A DNA stretch of 64,000 nucleotides from Neolewinella xylanilytica (GCF_002934605.1 NZ_PTJC01000006.1:1240001-1304000); one strand, 5' to 3'. Counted from the stretch's first letter, positions 48,694 to 60,968 are shown. The notes: generated by a model not told the origin, from the sequence alone. Numbers and translations are program-made.

Positions 48694-49734
48694 ATGTCCA
48701 AAGCAGAACCGGTAGGGGTGATCGGGGCGGGTACTTTCGGTACCGCCATGGCCAATTTGTTGGCGCTGAACACCGACGTGCTGGTCTATAGCCGCAGCGC
48801 CGAACTCACCGAGCGGCTCAACCGCGAGCGCTTCCGCTTTGGGGTTCCCCTGCACAAGCGGGTCCGGCTGGTCAATGATTTCGGGGAGGTAGCCGAGCGT
48901 TGCCAGCTCATTCTGCCGATTGTCCCATCGGATAACTTCCGGGAAATGATGCGCAGCGTCACGGATCACCTTAGGCCGAGCCACGTCCTGATCCACGGCA
49001 CCAAGGGGTTGGACGTGACCGGCATCGAGGAAAAGGATATCCGCACGAAGGGAATCGAACGCCGCAACGTGCATACCATGACCGACGTGATCCGCCAGGA
49101 AAGCGTAGTGGTACGGGTGGGGGCGCTTACCGGACCGAACCTCGCCCGCGAGCTTCTGGACGGTCAGCCTTCGGCCTCCGTCATTGCCAGCAAATTCGAC
49201 GAGGTAATCAACCGGGCGAAAGTGGTGCTGAAGTCGCAGCAGCTTCACGTCTTCGGTACCCACGACCTCCTGGGGGCCGAGCTGGCCGGCGTACTGAAAA
49301 ACGTCATCGCCCTCGGATCGGGTATCCTGAAGGGCATCGGGCTGGGGAAGAACATCCAAGCCATGCTGGTAACCCGCGGCCTGGTCGAGATGGTTCACTT
49401 CGGCCAAGCACTGGGAAGCGATAAGCGGGCCTTTTTCGGGACGGCCGGCATCGGCGACCTCATCGCCACGGCCACCTCACGCAAGAGCCGCAACTACATG
49501 TTCGGCTACCGCATCGGATCCGGCGAAAGCCTCCAGGAAGTGATGGCCACCAGCCAGGAGCTCGCCGAAGGGGTGCGCACCCTCATGATTACCCGCCATT
49601 TGGCACGGAGTATGCGGCTCCGGGTGCCAATCACCGAGATGCTGTACCAAATCGTTTTCGAGGGTTTCCCCGTCGACGAGGCCATGAACTACCTGATCAC
49701 CTATCCTTACGACGTAGACGTAGATTTTCTCTAA
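48694..49734 (+). CDS. gpsA: NAD(P)-dependent glycerol-3-phosphate dehydrogenase
   Basis: The product has 346 residues. Rossmann motif GVIGAGTFGTAMANLL (8-23), the substrate-site GTKGLDVTG and SGPN-like LTGPNLARE, the catalytic Lys in AGVLKNVIALGSGI, and FGTAGIGDLIATATSRKSRNYMFG. It makes sn-glycerol 3-phosphate for phospholipids. A TACCTTCG -7-like box lies near 48668. ATG at 48694. Confidence 0.92.
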   Translation: MSKAEPVGVIGAGTFGTAMANLLALNTDVLVYSRSAELTERLNRERFRFGVPLHKRVRLVNDFGEVAERCQLILPIVPSDNFREMMRSVTDHLRPSHVLIHGTKGLDVTGIEEKDIRTKGIERRNVHTMTDVIRQESVVVRVGALTGPNLARELLDGQPSASVIASKFDEVINRAKVVLKSQQLHVFGTHDLLGAELAGVLKNVIALGSGILKGIGLGKNIQAMLVTRGLVEMVHFGQALGSDKRAFFGTAGIGDLIATATSRKSRNYMFGYRIGSGESLQEVMATSQELAEGVRTLMITRHLARSMRLRVPITEMLYQIVFEGFPVDEAMNYLITYPYDVDVDFL

Positions 49735-49743
49735 GCTTACCGT

Positions 49744-52197
49744 ATGACTATCAAACAACTCTGGCCCCACCTGCTCGCCCTGGTCCTGTTCTTCCTTACC
49801 GTGGTGGTGCTGTTTCTGCCGCAATTTCAGGGGGAGTCGCTACAGCAGGGGGACATCGTGCAATACCGCGGCGCTTCCCGGGAACTCAACGAGTTTCGGG
49901 ACCAGACTGGCGAGCGGACCAACTGGACGAACGCCATGTTCGGCGGAATGCCGACCTATCAAATCTCGGCCGTATCGGCGGGTAACCAGCTGACCCTGGC
50001 GAATCAGGTATTCCGGGGCTTCCTGGGCGGACCGGCCGGCTACGTCTTTTGCGGCATGCTGACCTTTTACCTGATGATGGTGTTACTCGGGGTCAACCAC
50101 TGGTTGGCCCTGGCCGGAGCCATCGCCACGGCCATCGCAACGAACAACATCGTACTCTACGAGGCCGGCCACGTCAGCAAACTAGGGGTAATCATGTACT
50201 TACCGCTGGTAGCCGCCGGCGTACTGCTTGCCTTCCGCAGCAAGTACCTGCTAGGTGGGGCGGTCTTCGCCCTGGGCATGGGGCTGTCGATCCTGGCCAA
50301 CCACCCCCAGATGTTGTACTATTTCGGGCTTACCCTTCCTTTCCTTGGCCTAGCCGAACTGATCCGCCACTATCAGCAGGGTACGCTCGTCGAATTCGCG
50401 AAGGCCATGGGAGCCCTGCTCGTGGGCCTGGCACTCGCTATGGGGGCCGGAGCAAGTAACCTACTCACCACTTCCGAGTATTTACCGCAGTCGATGCGGG
50501 GCGGCTCGGTACTGAGTAGCCCGGCGGCCGAAGCCGGCGCGGCCCAGGCCACGGAGGCCGGGGGGCTGGACTACGATTACGCCATGCAGTGGAGCAATGG
50601 CTTTAAAGACATGATCGCTACCTACGCTCCCCTCGCAGCGGGTGGCGGCAGCGGTCAGGAGATCGAGCGGGATACCGATTTCGGACAAGCGATGACCCGC
50701 GCGGGGTTCCGACTCCCGGCTACTTTCCAGGCTCCGCTCTACCACGGCAGCCTGCCCTTCACCGAGGGGCCGATCTACCTCGGGGCGGTAGCCTGGGCCC
50801 TGTTCGTCTTTGGGCTCTTTACGGCTTCCACCACCGCCAGGGTGTGGCTCGCGGGGGGCACGGCCCTCATCTTTCTATTAAGTATGGGGAACAACGCCGG
50901 TGGCATCAACCGGCTGCTCTTCGATTACCTTCCGCTGCTAAATAACTTCCGGACCCCTAACTCCGCCCTGAGCGTATCCGCTTTCCTGATGGTCACCCTC
51001 GGGCTCCTGGGCATGCACCGGTGGATCAAACTGGCGGCTGGCGACGGCCTTGCGGCGGGTCGTCAACTCAAATTCGCCGGCTATACCGCCGCGGCGCTTG
51101 GTGTCTTGGTCGTCCTGCTCGGTTTTACCTTCGACTTCACCGCGGCCCAGGACGCGGCCCAGATTGCCCGCTTCACCGGCGGGCAGGGCGACGTCAACCA
51201 ACTGGTTGGTGCACTGGAAGCTACGCGCTCGGACTTCTACTTCGACGACGCCATGCGCAGCCTGCTGTTCGTCGGCCTTACTTACGGAGCCATCTATCTG
51301 CTCTGGAAGGGAAGCCTGTCGCTTACCTGGGGAGCTGTAGCCATAGGGATACTCGCCCTGGCTGACTTTGCCGGCATCAATAGCCGTTACCTTACCCACG
51401 ACGACTTCCAGCCGAACCGGGTCGTCAGCAATGTGGTACAGCCGAGTCCGGCGGACCAACAAATCCTCCAGGACCCGGATCCCAATTACCGCGTACTTAA
51501 CCTCTCCCGCCCCCTCGACCAGGATGCCTTCACGAGCTACTTTCACAAGAGCCTCGGGGGCTACTCCGCCGTTAAGATGCGCCGCTACCAAGACCTGATC
51601 GACGGTTACCTCGCCCGGCGGGATCCGCAGGTGATCAACATGCTGAACACGAAGTATTTCCTCATTCCCGGCGAGGGCGGGGAACTTCGCGCTCAGCAAA
51701 ATCCCGACGCCTTTGGCAATGCTTGGCTGGTAGAGGAGATTGATTTCGTGCAGGGGGCGGACGCAGAATTCGCCGCACTGGGAACGGTGGAGGATTTGCG
51801 GAATACGGCTATTGTGGAGGAAGCCTTTGCACCCGCGCTCGGCGCCCTGAACCCAAACGGCCAGGGTACCATCGAACTAACGAGTTATGCCCCGAACAGG
51901 CTCACCTACCGCTTCCGTTCCGACAGCGATCAGCTGGCCGTTTTCTCCGAGATCTGGTACGGTCCGGACCTAGGCTGGGAAGCTACCATCGACGGCCAAC
52001 CCGCCCAGTTGATCCGGGCCAATTACGCGCTGCGCGCGCTGCCGGTCCCGGCGGGTGACCACGAGATCGTGATGACCTTCGCGCCCTCGAGTTACGCATT
52101 CGGGCGTACCATCTCCCTGGTGTGCAGCGTTCTGATCTTATTCGGGGTAGTGGGGGCACTGGTATACCAATACCGTTCCCCCCGCACAAGCGCGTGA
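49744..52197 (+). CDS. YfhO-like multi-pass membrane protein
   Basis: The product has 817 residues with about 12-14 membrane helices and a periplasmic C-terminal domain (from about 560). Signatures: NWTNAMFGGMPTYQIS near residue 60, LANHPQMLYYFG, FRTPNSALSVSAFLMVTLG, and the tail DQLAVFSEIWYGPDLGWEATIDG with ALPVPAGDHEIVMTF. Members of the YfhO family are GT-C-like glycosyltransferases; the Bacillus member glycosylates lipoteichoic acid. The Bacteroidota substrate is unknown. It begins 9 bp after gpsA. Confidence 0.85.
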   Translation: MTIKQLWPHLLALVLFFLTVVVLFLPQFQGESLQQGDIVQYRGASRELNEFRDQTGERTNWTNAMFGGMPTYQISAVSAGNQLTLANQVFRGFLGGPAGYVFCGMLTFYLMMVLLGVNHWLALAGAIATAIATNNIVLYEAGHVSKLGVIMYLPLVAAGVLLAFRSKYLLGGAVFALGMGLSILANHPQMLYYFGLTLPFLGLAELIRHYQQGTLVEFAKAMGALLVGLALAMGAGASNLLTTSEYLPQSMRGGSVLSSPAAEAGAAQATEAGGLDYDYAMQWSNGFKDMIATYAPLAAGGGSGQEIERDTDFGQAMTRAGFRLPATFQAPLYHGSLPFTEGPIYLGAVAWALFVFGLFTASTTARVWLAGGTALIFLLSMGNNAGGINRLLFDYLPLLNNFRTPNSALSVSAFLMVTLGLLGMHRWIKLAAGDGLAAGRQLKFAGYTAAALGVLVVLLGFTFDFTAAQDAAQIARFTGGQGDVNQLVGALEATRSDFYFDDAMRSLLFVGLTYGAIYLLWKGSLSLTWGAVAIGILALADFAGINSRYLTHDDFQPNRVVSNVVQPSPADQQILQDPDPNYRVLNLSRPLDQDAFTSYFHKSLGGYSAVKMRRYQDLIDGYLARRDPQVINMLNTKYFLIPGEGGELRAQQNPDAFGNAWLVEEIDFVQGADAEFAALGTVEDLRNTAIVEEAFAPALGALNPNGQGTIELTSYAPNRLTYRFRSDSDQLAVFSEIWYGPDLGWEATIDGQPAQLIRANYALRALPVPAGDHEIVMTFAPSSYAFGRTISLVCSVLILFGVVGALVYQYRSPRTSA

Positions 52198-52211
52198 TAA
52201 TCCTAAAACGA

Positions 52212-52967
52212 ATGGTACGAAGCTCGATTTTTTGTTTGGCCCTGCTCGGTGTATTAGCCTGTGAGGAAGCGCCCCTGGCGCCCCTGGCCGATCCGCTGGA
52301 AGTTTACTACCCGCTGGAACTCAACCAGCCCACTTACTTCCAGGTCGACAGCGTCATCTTGGTGCGGGCGGTCGGAGGGGTGCGCTACGACAGCAGCTCC
52401 ACCGAAGCCCGGGAAACCCTGGTAGAAACTTTCGTGGGCGGCGACGGGTCCACCTACTATCGTGGGGAGCGCTGGGAACGCCGTAACGAATCCGCCCCCT
52501 TTCAATTCAAGCAGACGTTTACCGTTCACCGGGACGGCTCGAGCCTGGTGCGGTCGGAAGATAACCTCACTTTCACCAAATTGGTCAGCCCGTTACGGGA
52601 AGGCGTTAATTGGGACGGGAACCGCGGCTTCGATGACAGCCGACAGGTCTTTGTAGGCGGGGAGCTTCTGGACGTCTACGAAGGCTGGAATTACCGCTAC
52701 CTCAATACGGATACGGCGGTCGACTTGCGCACCGGTTTGCAGGTGGATAGCGTCGTCGTCGTCCGGCAGGCGGATGTCACCGACAATCTCGTCGAATACC
52801 GGGTGGCGTACGAGTGGTACGCCCCGGGCATCGGCCTGGTGGAACGCTTTGTGGACGCCCGTCACTCCCAGTGCATCAATACGCAATCCAACTGCGATGA
52901 ACTGAGCTGGGACGAGAAGGCGGACAAGGGTTACATCATCCGGCAGACTTTTTTACGGCGGGACTGA
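52212..52967 (+). CDS. Predicted lipoprotein of unknown function
   Basis: The product has 251 residues. Lipoprotein signal MVRSSIFCLALLGVLAC; the mature part is beta-rich (YYPLELNQPTYFQVDSVILVRAVGGVRYD) with four-fold aromatic/charged strands and two Cys near the end (SQCINTQSNCDEL) that could form a disulfide. The ATG at 52212 fits the lipobox; it begins 14 bp after the YfhO-like gene, so both are likely co-transcribed. No domain family is recognised. Confidence 0.78.
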   Translation: MVRSSIFCLALLGVLACEEAPLAPLADPLEVYYPLELNQPTYFQVDSVILVRAVGGVRYDSSSTEARETLVETFVGGDGSTYYRGERWERRNESAPFQFKQTFTVHRDGSSLVRSEDNLTFTKLVSPLREGVNWDGNRGFDDSRQVFVGGELLDVYEGWNYRYLNTDTAVDLRTGLQVDSVVVVRQADVTDNLVEYRVAYEWYAPGIGLVERFVDARHSQCINTQSNCDELSWDEKADKGYIIRQTFLRRD

Positions 52968-53398
52968 ATTCCTTCCGTTGGATCGCTAACACCGCCCGTA
53001 CCCTAGGCTACTTGCTCACCGGGGGGTATCCCCTACGCCTGCGCTGAATCCTCCATACGGCCGGCAACGTAGCAACTTAGCCGGCCAATTCCGCCGAAGC
53101 CGGGACCCCCCTTGTACTTGGTTGATGGGTTACCTCGCAAACCGGACAACTTTTCCGCTCTTATCGGGCCGGAACGCCGCCTTACCGTAAAAGGTCCCGC
53201 GGGAAGCGAACCGGAAGGCAGCGATGCCGGTAAAGGTTTCCGGATAGCTTTTCGGGATAGGCGGCCCCACGGGCTCGACCCGGATAAGCTCCGACCGGAC
53301 CAGGTTCGGGCGCGGCCGGTGGTCGTTCGGTCAACCTTTGCCGGCGGAATTTCATTTTATCTATCTTAGCCAGCGAATTTTCGCTAAACGATCATGAT
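52968..53398. other. Intergenic region before the beta-oxidation genes
   Basis: The 431 bp hold the fad promoter at 53337-53369 and a small GGGG-GTAT-CCCC hairpin near 53020. An open plus-strand frame 53112-53369 has no family resemblance and runs through the promoter, so I do not call it. Confidence 0.6.
53337..53369 (+). promoter_or_regulatory. Bacteroidota-type promoter of the beta-oxidation operon
   Basis: TTTG (53337-53340), 21-bp spacing, TATCTTAG (53362-53369). Predicted start about 53376; ATG at 53399. Confidence 0.55.
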
Positions 53399-55798
53399 AT
53401 GACCAAACGCACCCAACGACACATCCGCCGCGCGGCCGTTCTCGGCTCCGGGGTAATGGGCTCCGGAATCGCCTGCCACTTCGCCAACATCGGACTGGAA
53501 GTCCTGATGCTCGACATCCTCCCCCGGGAGATGTCCGAGACCGAGACCAACCCCCAGGTGCGCAATTCCGTAGCGGCGAAAGCCCTGCAGGACGCCATCA
53601 AGTCCAAGCCCGCGCCGCTCTACGACAAAGACTTCGCGAAACGCATTACCGTCGGCAACTTCACCGACGATATGGAAAAGCTCGGTGACTACGACTGGAT
53701 CATCGAGGTCGTTGTCGAGCGCCTCGACATCAAGCAGAAGGTGCTGGGTCAGGTCGATAAGGTGCGCCGGAAGGGTAGTTTGATCACGACCAATACTTCG
53801 GGAATTCCCATCCGGATGATCCAGGAGGGGATGAGCGAGGATTTTCGCCAGCATTTCTGCGGCACGCACTTTTTCAATCCGGCCCGCTACCTGCGGCTGT
53901 TCGAGATCATCCCCGGCCCCGATACCAAGCAGGAAGTGCTGGATTTCTTTATGCACTACGGTGATCTCTACCTCGGCAAGACCACCGTCATGGCCAAGGA
54001 TACGCCCGCCTTTATCGGTAATCGGATCGGGGTTTACAGCCTGTCCAAGAGCTACTCCCTGACCGACGAACTCGGGTTGAGGATCGAAACGGTAGACAAA
54101 CTGACCGGTCCCGCGCTCGGTCGCCCGAAGACCGGAACCTTTCGCCTTGGCGATCTGGTGGGGCACGATACCGGTGCCCACGTCATGACGGGTATCCGCG
54201 AAAACGCCCCCGACGACGAGGCCAGCGCGGTGATGGAAATCCCGCAGTACTACCAATTTTTGCTTGACAATAAATTCCTCGGCAATAAGACCGGTCAGGG
54301 CTTCTATAAAAAAACGACCGATGCCGAGGGCAACCGGGTGATTCTTGGCCTCAACCTGAAAACGCTGCAATACGAGGAGCCGCAGCGGGAAGACCTCCCC
54401 AGTTTGAAGACCGCCAAACAGATCGACGACCTGCCACGCCGGGTACAGGCCATCTTCAAATCGGAGGACAAAGGTGGTGAATTCGTCCGGCGGATGCTGG
54501 GCGGGCTGTTTGCCTATAGCGCCAACCGCATCCCCGAGGTAAGCGATAACCTCTATAGCATCGACGATGCCATGCGGGCCGGTTACGCCTGGAAGATGGG
54601 GCCGTTCCAGTACTGGGATGCGGTAGGCTTGCAAGCCGGTATGGAGGCCGCCAAAGAAGACGGGGCGACGATACCCCAGTGGGTCAGGGATATGCAATCC
54701 GCCGGCCATGACAGCTTCTACAAGCGGGAGGGCGGTCAGCTAAAGTACTATGACGTAGCAAGCAAAACATACAAAGTCAAACCCGGCACCGAGCAGTTCA
54801 TCATTCTGGACAACCTGCGCGAACAGAAGCCGGTGTACAAAAACAGCGAAGTCACCGTGCACGACATCGGTGACGGCGTTGCCTGCCTGGAATTTACCAG
54901 CGCCTACAACAGCATCGGTGAGGGGGTACTCCGGGGTTACCAGGAAGCGATCACCCAGCTGGAAGAAGAAGGGTGGCGGGGGCTGGTCATCGGCAACGGG
55001 GCGGATAACTTCAGCGTCGGTGCCAATCTGATGATGATCGCCCAGCTGGCCTACCAGCAGGAGTTCGAAGAATTAAACATGGCGGTGAATCTCTTTCAGC
55101 AGAGCGTGATGCGCCTTCGGTACAGCGCCCTGCCGGTGATCGCCGCGACCCAGGGCTACGTCTTCGGTGGCGGCTGCGAAACCGTTATGCACTGTGACGG
55201 AGCGGCCGTAGCCGCCGAGAGCTACATCGGGTTGGTGGAGGCCGGAATCGGGGTCATTCCCGCCGGCGCCGGCACCAAGGAGTTCGCGCTGCGGACCAGC
55301 GACAGCTTTTTCGAAGGCGACGTAATGATCCCCACCCTCATCGAGCGCTTTAAGACTATCGCCATGGCATCGGTTTCGACGAGTGCCTACGAAGCCTACA
55401 ACTACGGTTACCTCATCGAGGGCCGGGACAAAGTGGTTGTCAATAAAGACCGCAACATCGCCGAGGCCAAACGCATGGCCCTCGACCTGGCCGATGACGG
55501 GTACACCATGCCCCGGCAACGGGACGACATCACCGTGCTCGGCCGTGGTGGGCTCGCCGCGCTCTACGCCGCAGCGAACGAACTGCGGCGGGGGCACTTC
55601 GCCAGCGAACACGACATCAAGATTGCCAAAAAGGTGGCCTGGGTGCTTTGCGGTGGCGACCTGACCGGCACCCAACAGGTCAGCGAGCAGTATCTGCTGG
55701 ATATCGAGCGGGAAGCCTTCCTCAGTCTCTGCGGCGAGCAGAAGACGTTGGAGCGTATCCAGCATATGCTGCAAACGAATAAACCGCTGCGGAACTAG
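53399..55798 (+). CDS. Fused 3-hydroxyacyl-CoA dehydrogenase / enoyl-CoA hydratase (FadN-like)
   Basis: The product has 799 residues. The NAD-binding domain comes first (RRAAVLGSGVMGSGIACHFA, 11-30), then the 3HCDH C-terminal domains (CGTHFFNPARYLRLFEIIPG; catalytic His in the first), and an enoyl-CoA hydratase/crotonase domain at about 475-690 (GLVIGNGADNFSVGANL; YVFGGGCETVMHCDGAA; GLVEAGIGVIPAGAGTKE). The order dehydrogenase-hydratase is that of FadN, reversed relative to E. coli FadB. It does two steps of fatty-acid beta-oxidation, and the thiolase 31 bp downstream does the last. Confidence 0.93.
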   Translation: MTKRTQRHIRRAAVLGSGVMGSGIACHFANIGLEVLMLDILPREMSETETNPQVRNSVAAKALQDAIKSKPAPLYDKDFAKRITVGNFTDDMEKLGDYDWIIEVVVERLDIKQKVLGQVDKVRRKGSLITTNTSGIPIRMIQEGMSEDFRQHFCGTHFFNPARYLRLFEIIPGPDTKQEVLDFFMHYGDLYLGKTTVMAKDTPAFIGNRIGVYSLSKSYSLTDELGLRIETVDKLTGPALGRPKTGTFRLGDLVGHDTGAHVMTGIRENAPDDEASAVMEIPQYYQFLLDNKFLGNKTGQGFYKKTTDAEGNRVILGLNLKTLQYEEPQREDLPSLKTAKQIDDLPRRVQAIFKSEDKGGEFVRRMLGGLFAYSANRIPEVSDNLYSIDDAMRAGYAWKMGPFQYWDAVGLQAGMEAAKEDGATIPQWVRDMQSAGHDSFYKREGGQLKYYDVASKTYKVKPGTEQFIILDNLREQKPVYKNSEVTVHDIGDGVACLEFTSAYNSIGEGVLRGYQEAITQLEEEGWRGLVIGNGADNFSVGANLMMIAQLAYQQEFEELNMAVNLFQQSVMRLRYSALPVIAATQGYVFGGGCETVMHCDGAAVAAESYIGLVEAGIGVIPAGAGTKEFALRTSDSFFEGDVMIPTLIERFKTIAMASVSTSAYEAYNYGYLIEGRDKVVVNKDRNIAEAKRMALDLADDGYTMPRQRDDITVLGRGGLAALYAAANELRRGHFASEHDIKIAKKVAWVLCGGDLTGTQQVSEQYLLDIEREAFLSLCGEQKTLERIQHMLQTNKPLRN

Positions 55799-55829
55799 TA
55801 GCTAGTCCATCATCGCAAACCGAAACATC

Positions 55830-57002
55830 ATGAAAGAAGCATATATAGTAACCGGACTTCGCTCCGCCGTGGGTAAAGCCGGCCGGGGCGGATTTAAGAA
55901 TTTTCGTTCCGACGATCTGGCCGTACGGGTCATCAAGGAATTATTCAACCGGAACGAAGCGATCGACCCGAAAATCGTGGACGACGTACTGGTAGGCTGC
56001 GCCAACCCGGAAGGGGAACAAGGCCTGCAGGTCGGCCGGCAGATCAGTTTACGGGCGCTGGGCAAGTCCGTGCCCGGCGTGACGGTCAACCGCTACTGTG
56101 CCAGCGGCCTGGAAACCATTGCCATGGCCGTAGCCAAGGTCCAGGCCGGGATGGGAGAATGCTTCGTAGCCGGCGGCGCCGAAAGCATGAGCCATATCCC
56201 GATGACGGGGTACAAATTGGCGCCCAGCTATGAGGTCGCCAAGGATACCCCGGACTATGTCGTCAGCATGGGCATCACGGCCGAAGCCGTTGCCAAGAAG
56301 TACAACGTCACCCGCGAGGAAGCCGACCGCTTCAGCGTGCGGAGCCACGAACGGGCCGCCAAGGCGATCGACGAGGGGCTGTTCGCGGACCAGATCGTGC
56401 CGATCGAAGTCGAAGAGGTATTCGTCAAGGACGGTAAGCGGCAGACCAGCTCACATACCGTTGCCCAGGACGAGGGCGTCCGCCGCGGCACCAGCATGGA
56501 AGCCTTGGGCAAACTCCGTTCCGTTTTCCAGAAAGACGGTGTCGTGACGGCCGGAAACTCCAGCCAGACCAGCGACGGGGTGGCCTTCGTCATCGTGATG
56601 AGCGGGGAGATGGTCAAGCAACTCAATCTGGAGCCCGTGGCTCGCCTGGTTAGCTGTGCCGTTGGCGGGGTGGATCCGCTGTACATGGGTATCGGTCCCT
56701 GCGTAGCCATTCCCAAGGCGCTCAAACAGGCCGGACTGAAACTGGAGGACATCCAGCTGGTGGAGCTGAACGAAGCCTTCGCTACGCAATCCCTGGCCGT
56801 CATCCGGGAAGTCGGACTGGATCCGGAGATCGTCAATGTCAACGGCGGGGCCATCGCGCTCGGCCACCCACTGGGTTGCACGGGCGCTAAGCTCTCTATC
56901 CAGTTGCTGGACGAAATGAAACGCCGCGACCTCCGCTACGGAATGGTGACCGCCTGCGTGGGCGGCGGCCAGGGCATCGCCGGGATTTACGAGCGGCTCT
57001 AG
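55830..57002 (+). CDS. fadA: Acetyl-CoA C-acyltransferase (beta-oxidation thiolase)
   Basis: The product has 390 residues. The nucleophile is Cys90 (NRYCASGLETIAMA); His in ALGHPLGCTGAKL and Cys in ACVGGGQGIAG complete the site. It cleaves 3-ketoacyl-CoA to acetyl-CoA and shortened acyl-CoA. It forms an operon with the fused dehydrogenase/hydratase. Confidence 0.95.
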   Translation: MKEAYIVTGLRSAVGKAGRGGFKNFRSDDLAVRVIKELFNRNEAIDPKIVDDVLVGCANPEGEQGLQVGRQISLRALGKSVPGVTVNRYCASGLETIAMAVAKVQAGMGECFVAGGAESMSHIPMTGYKLAPSYEVAKDTPDYVVSMGITAEAVAKKYNVTREEADRFSVRSHERAAKAIDEGLFADQIVPIEVEEVFVKDGKRQTSSHTVAQDEGVRRGTSMEALGKLRSVFQKDGVVTAGNSSQTSDGVAFVIVMSGEMVKQLNLEPVARLVSCAVGGVDPLYMGIGPCVAIPKALKQAGLKLEDIQLVELNEAFATQSLAVIREVGLDPEIVNVNGGAIALGHPLGCTGAKLSIQLLDEMKRRDLRYGMVTACVGGGQGIAGIYERL

Positions 57003-57004
57003 GG

Positions 57005-57298
57005 GTGCGGGAAGTCCTCCGCCAGGAACTGATGGACATGGCCAATCGGCAGTTCCCCGCGGTTGCCCGGGCGGGTGGATATCCCATTTACCGGAACCAT
57101 TGCTTCCTACGGGTAGTGTACGATCACTTATTTCAAAAAAAGTGGCAGGCGGCGCTGGACAATAAAAAGCCCGCCATCCATCAATTGGACGAAACGCAAT
57201 TGCGCCGCGCTATCCACCTCGGAAATCAACTGATGGCCGACCGACAGTGCTGCGAAATCATGAACCGGAAATCACTGGAGTGGCGGGGGAAGCAGTAG
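57005..57298 (+). CDS. Hypothetical protein, 97 residues, GTG start
   Basis: The gene begins 2 bp after the fadA stop with GTG; an ATG at 57032 is an alternative. The protein is basic with likely helices (YRNHCFLRVVYDHLFQKKWQ, then QLRRAIHLGNQLMADRQCC). It has no signal or membrane helix. Tight linkage suggests a role linked to fatty-acid oxidation, but I recognise no family. Confidence 0.65.
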   Translation: MREVLRQELMDMANRQFPAVARAGGYPIYRNHCFLRVVYDHLFQKKWQAALDNKKPAIHQLDETQLRRAIHLGNQLMADRQCCEIMNRKSLEWRGKQ

Positions 57299-57332
57299 GA
57301 AACTCCCCCGTTTCCGGTGTGTTCTCCGGACC

Positions 57333-57980
57333 ATGATTAGCTTCTTCTTTGCCACCCTTGGCTCCCTGTTTTCGGTTGTCAATCCGTTTGGCGCCGTACC
57401 GATGTACCTGACGTTGACGAATGATTACAATCATTCCGAACGGTCGCAAACGGCGCGTAGGACGGCACTGTACTTCATGATGATTCTGGTCGTTTTCTTC
57501 TTTGCCGGAAGCGTTATCCTGGAATTTTTCGGTATCTCCCTTAACGCCCTGCGGATCGCCGGTGGACTGATTATCGTGAACAGTGGCTACGGCTTACTCA
57601 ATAGTAAGGCGGAGCGCCGCCGGATCACCCACGAAATCGAGGAAGAAGCCTACACGAAGGAGGATATCAGCTTTACGCCCATGGCCATGCCGATGCTTTC
57701 CGGACCGGGTAGCATTTCGCTATTGATCGGGCTTTCCGCCGGTCAGCAGGGGTGGGAGCGGAGCACGTTGATCGTCGGGGTGGTCGCCGTAATGGCCCTG
57801 CTTGTTTTTATCACCCTGTACTATGCCCCGCTATTGTTCCGCCTGCTGGGGCGCGCGGGTTTATCCGCCCTGAGCCGCATCATGGGATTCCTGGTAATGG
57901 CCATCGGGATCCAATTGCTGCTATTCGGGCTGTTGAGCTTAATCGGCGATATTTGGCCCCAGGTGGAAGCCATGCGCTAG
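57333..57980 (+). CDS. MarC family integral membrane protein
   Basis: The product has 215 residues and six membrane helices. The MarC signature appears twice: SVVNPFGAVPMYLTL near residue 14 and the internally repeated TPMAMPMLSGPGSISLLIGL. Function is unknown; E. coli MarC was once thought to be linked to multiple antibiotic resistance, but this was not upheld. A GGTGGCCACC palindrome follows the stop. Confidence 0.92.
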   Translation: MISFFFATLGSLFSVVNPFGAVPMYLTLTNDYNHSERSQTARRTALYFMMILVVFFFAGSVILEFFGISLNALRIAGGLIIVNSGYGLLNSKAERRRITHEIEEEAYTKEDISFTPMAMPMLSGPGSISLLIGLSAGQQGWERSTLIVGVVAVMALLVFITLYYAPLLFRLLGRAGLSALSRIMGFLVMAIGIQLLLFGLLSLIGDIWPQVEAMR

Positions 57981-58181
57981 GCGGGTGGCCACCTAAGTAT
58001 ATGGAATTTCATAAGGATTAGAATCCCTGGCTAGAACCAAGATAGGCGGGACTCAGTTTCTACTCGTAGGTAGTCGACCGGGCCCTATGCCGGGTTAGGG
58101 AACCTTAGCTGCCGGTCGCGTGTACCCATTATTCGCCGAAGTGCAGTCGGCTGAAATCACCCCCTTACGAAATCGATTGTT

Positions 58182-58544
58182 TTGAACAACAGCACTTTAA
58201 TATTAGGGGCGACCCCGAATCCAACCCGCTATGCGTACGCTGCCGCCGAGCGACTCGTCCGTCATGGTCACGAGATCATCCCGGTGGGCATCAAGTCGGG
58301 ACAGCTGCAGGGAAGGGATATCCTGCACGGTAAACCGGACGTCTCCGAAGTCGATACCGTAACCCTTTACATCGGCCCGAAGCACCAACCCGAGTATTAC
58401 GACTGGTTGTTGCGGGTAGCGCCCCGCCGCATCATTTTCAATCCCGGTACGGAGAATCCCGAACTGATGCGACTGGCGAAGGCAAACGGAATTGAGACGG
58501 TAACCGGCTGTACGCTGGTTATGCTGGCGGCCGACGCCTACTAA
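58182..58544 (+). CDS. CoA-binding domain protein (YccU-like)
   Basis: The product has 120 residues with the CoA-binding Rossmann fold (STLILGATPNPTRYAYAAAERLVRHGHEIIPVG; LYIGPKHQPEYYDWLL; GTENPEL; GCTLVML). The only in-frame start is a TTG at 58182. Members bind CoA; their role is not settled. Confidence 0.85.
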   Translation: MNNSTLILGATPNPTRYAYAAAERLVRHGHEIIPVGIKSGQLQGRDILHGKPDVSEVDTVTLYIGPKHQPEYYDWLLRVAPRRIIFNPGTENPELMRLAKANGIETVTGCTLVMLAADAY

Positions 58545-58633
58545 ACGGTAGATTGACGAACTGCGGAACGAACGCCTGGACGATCGGGCGGTTAAGCATA
58601 GGACCCCCATTTATAGAACAAAATTCACAATAA

Positions 58634-58645
58634 CTGTCCGGACAG
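58634..58645. promoter_or_regulatory. Palindrome upstream of glgX
   Basis: CTGTCCGGACAG is a perfect 12-bp palindrome 22 bp before the glgX ATG. It may be an operator. Confidence 0.35.
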
Positions 58646-58667
58646 CGGACGGTCGTGAACCCTTTAC

Positions 58668-60944
<2,277 letters not shown>

Positions 60945-60968
60945 ACCGGACGTCCAAACCAGCCGCAT

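Noticed and set aside
51834-51848. Apparent extra copy of the 15-bp repeat inside the YfhO-like gene
   Set aside because: It lacks one base of the core (CCGCGCTCGGCGCC) and is explained by the coding sequence.
53112-53369. 85-codon plus-strand frame upstream of the beta-oxidation operon
   Set aside because: No good start codon, no family resemblance, and it overlaps the predicted promoter.
53384-54709. A 441-codon minus-strand open frame
   Set aside because: It is antisense to the fused dehydrogenase/hydratase gene and shows no family signature.
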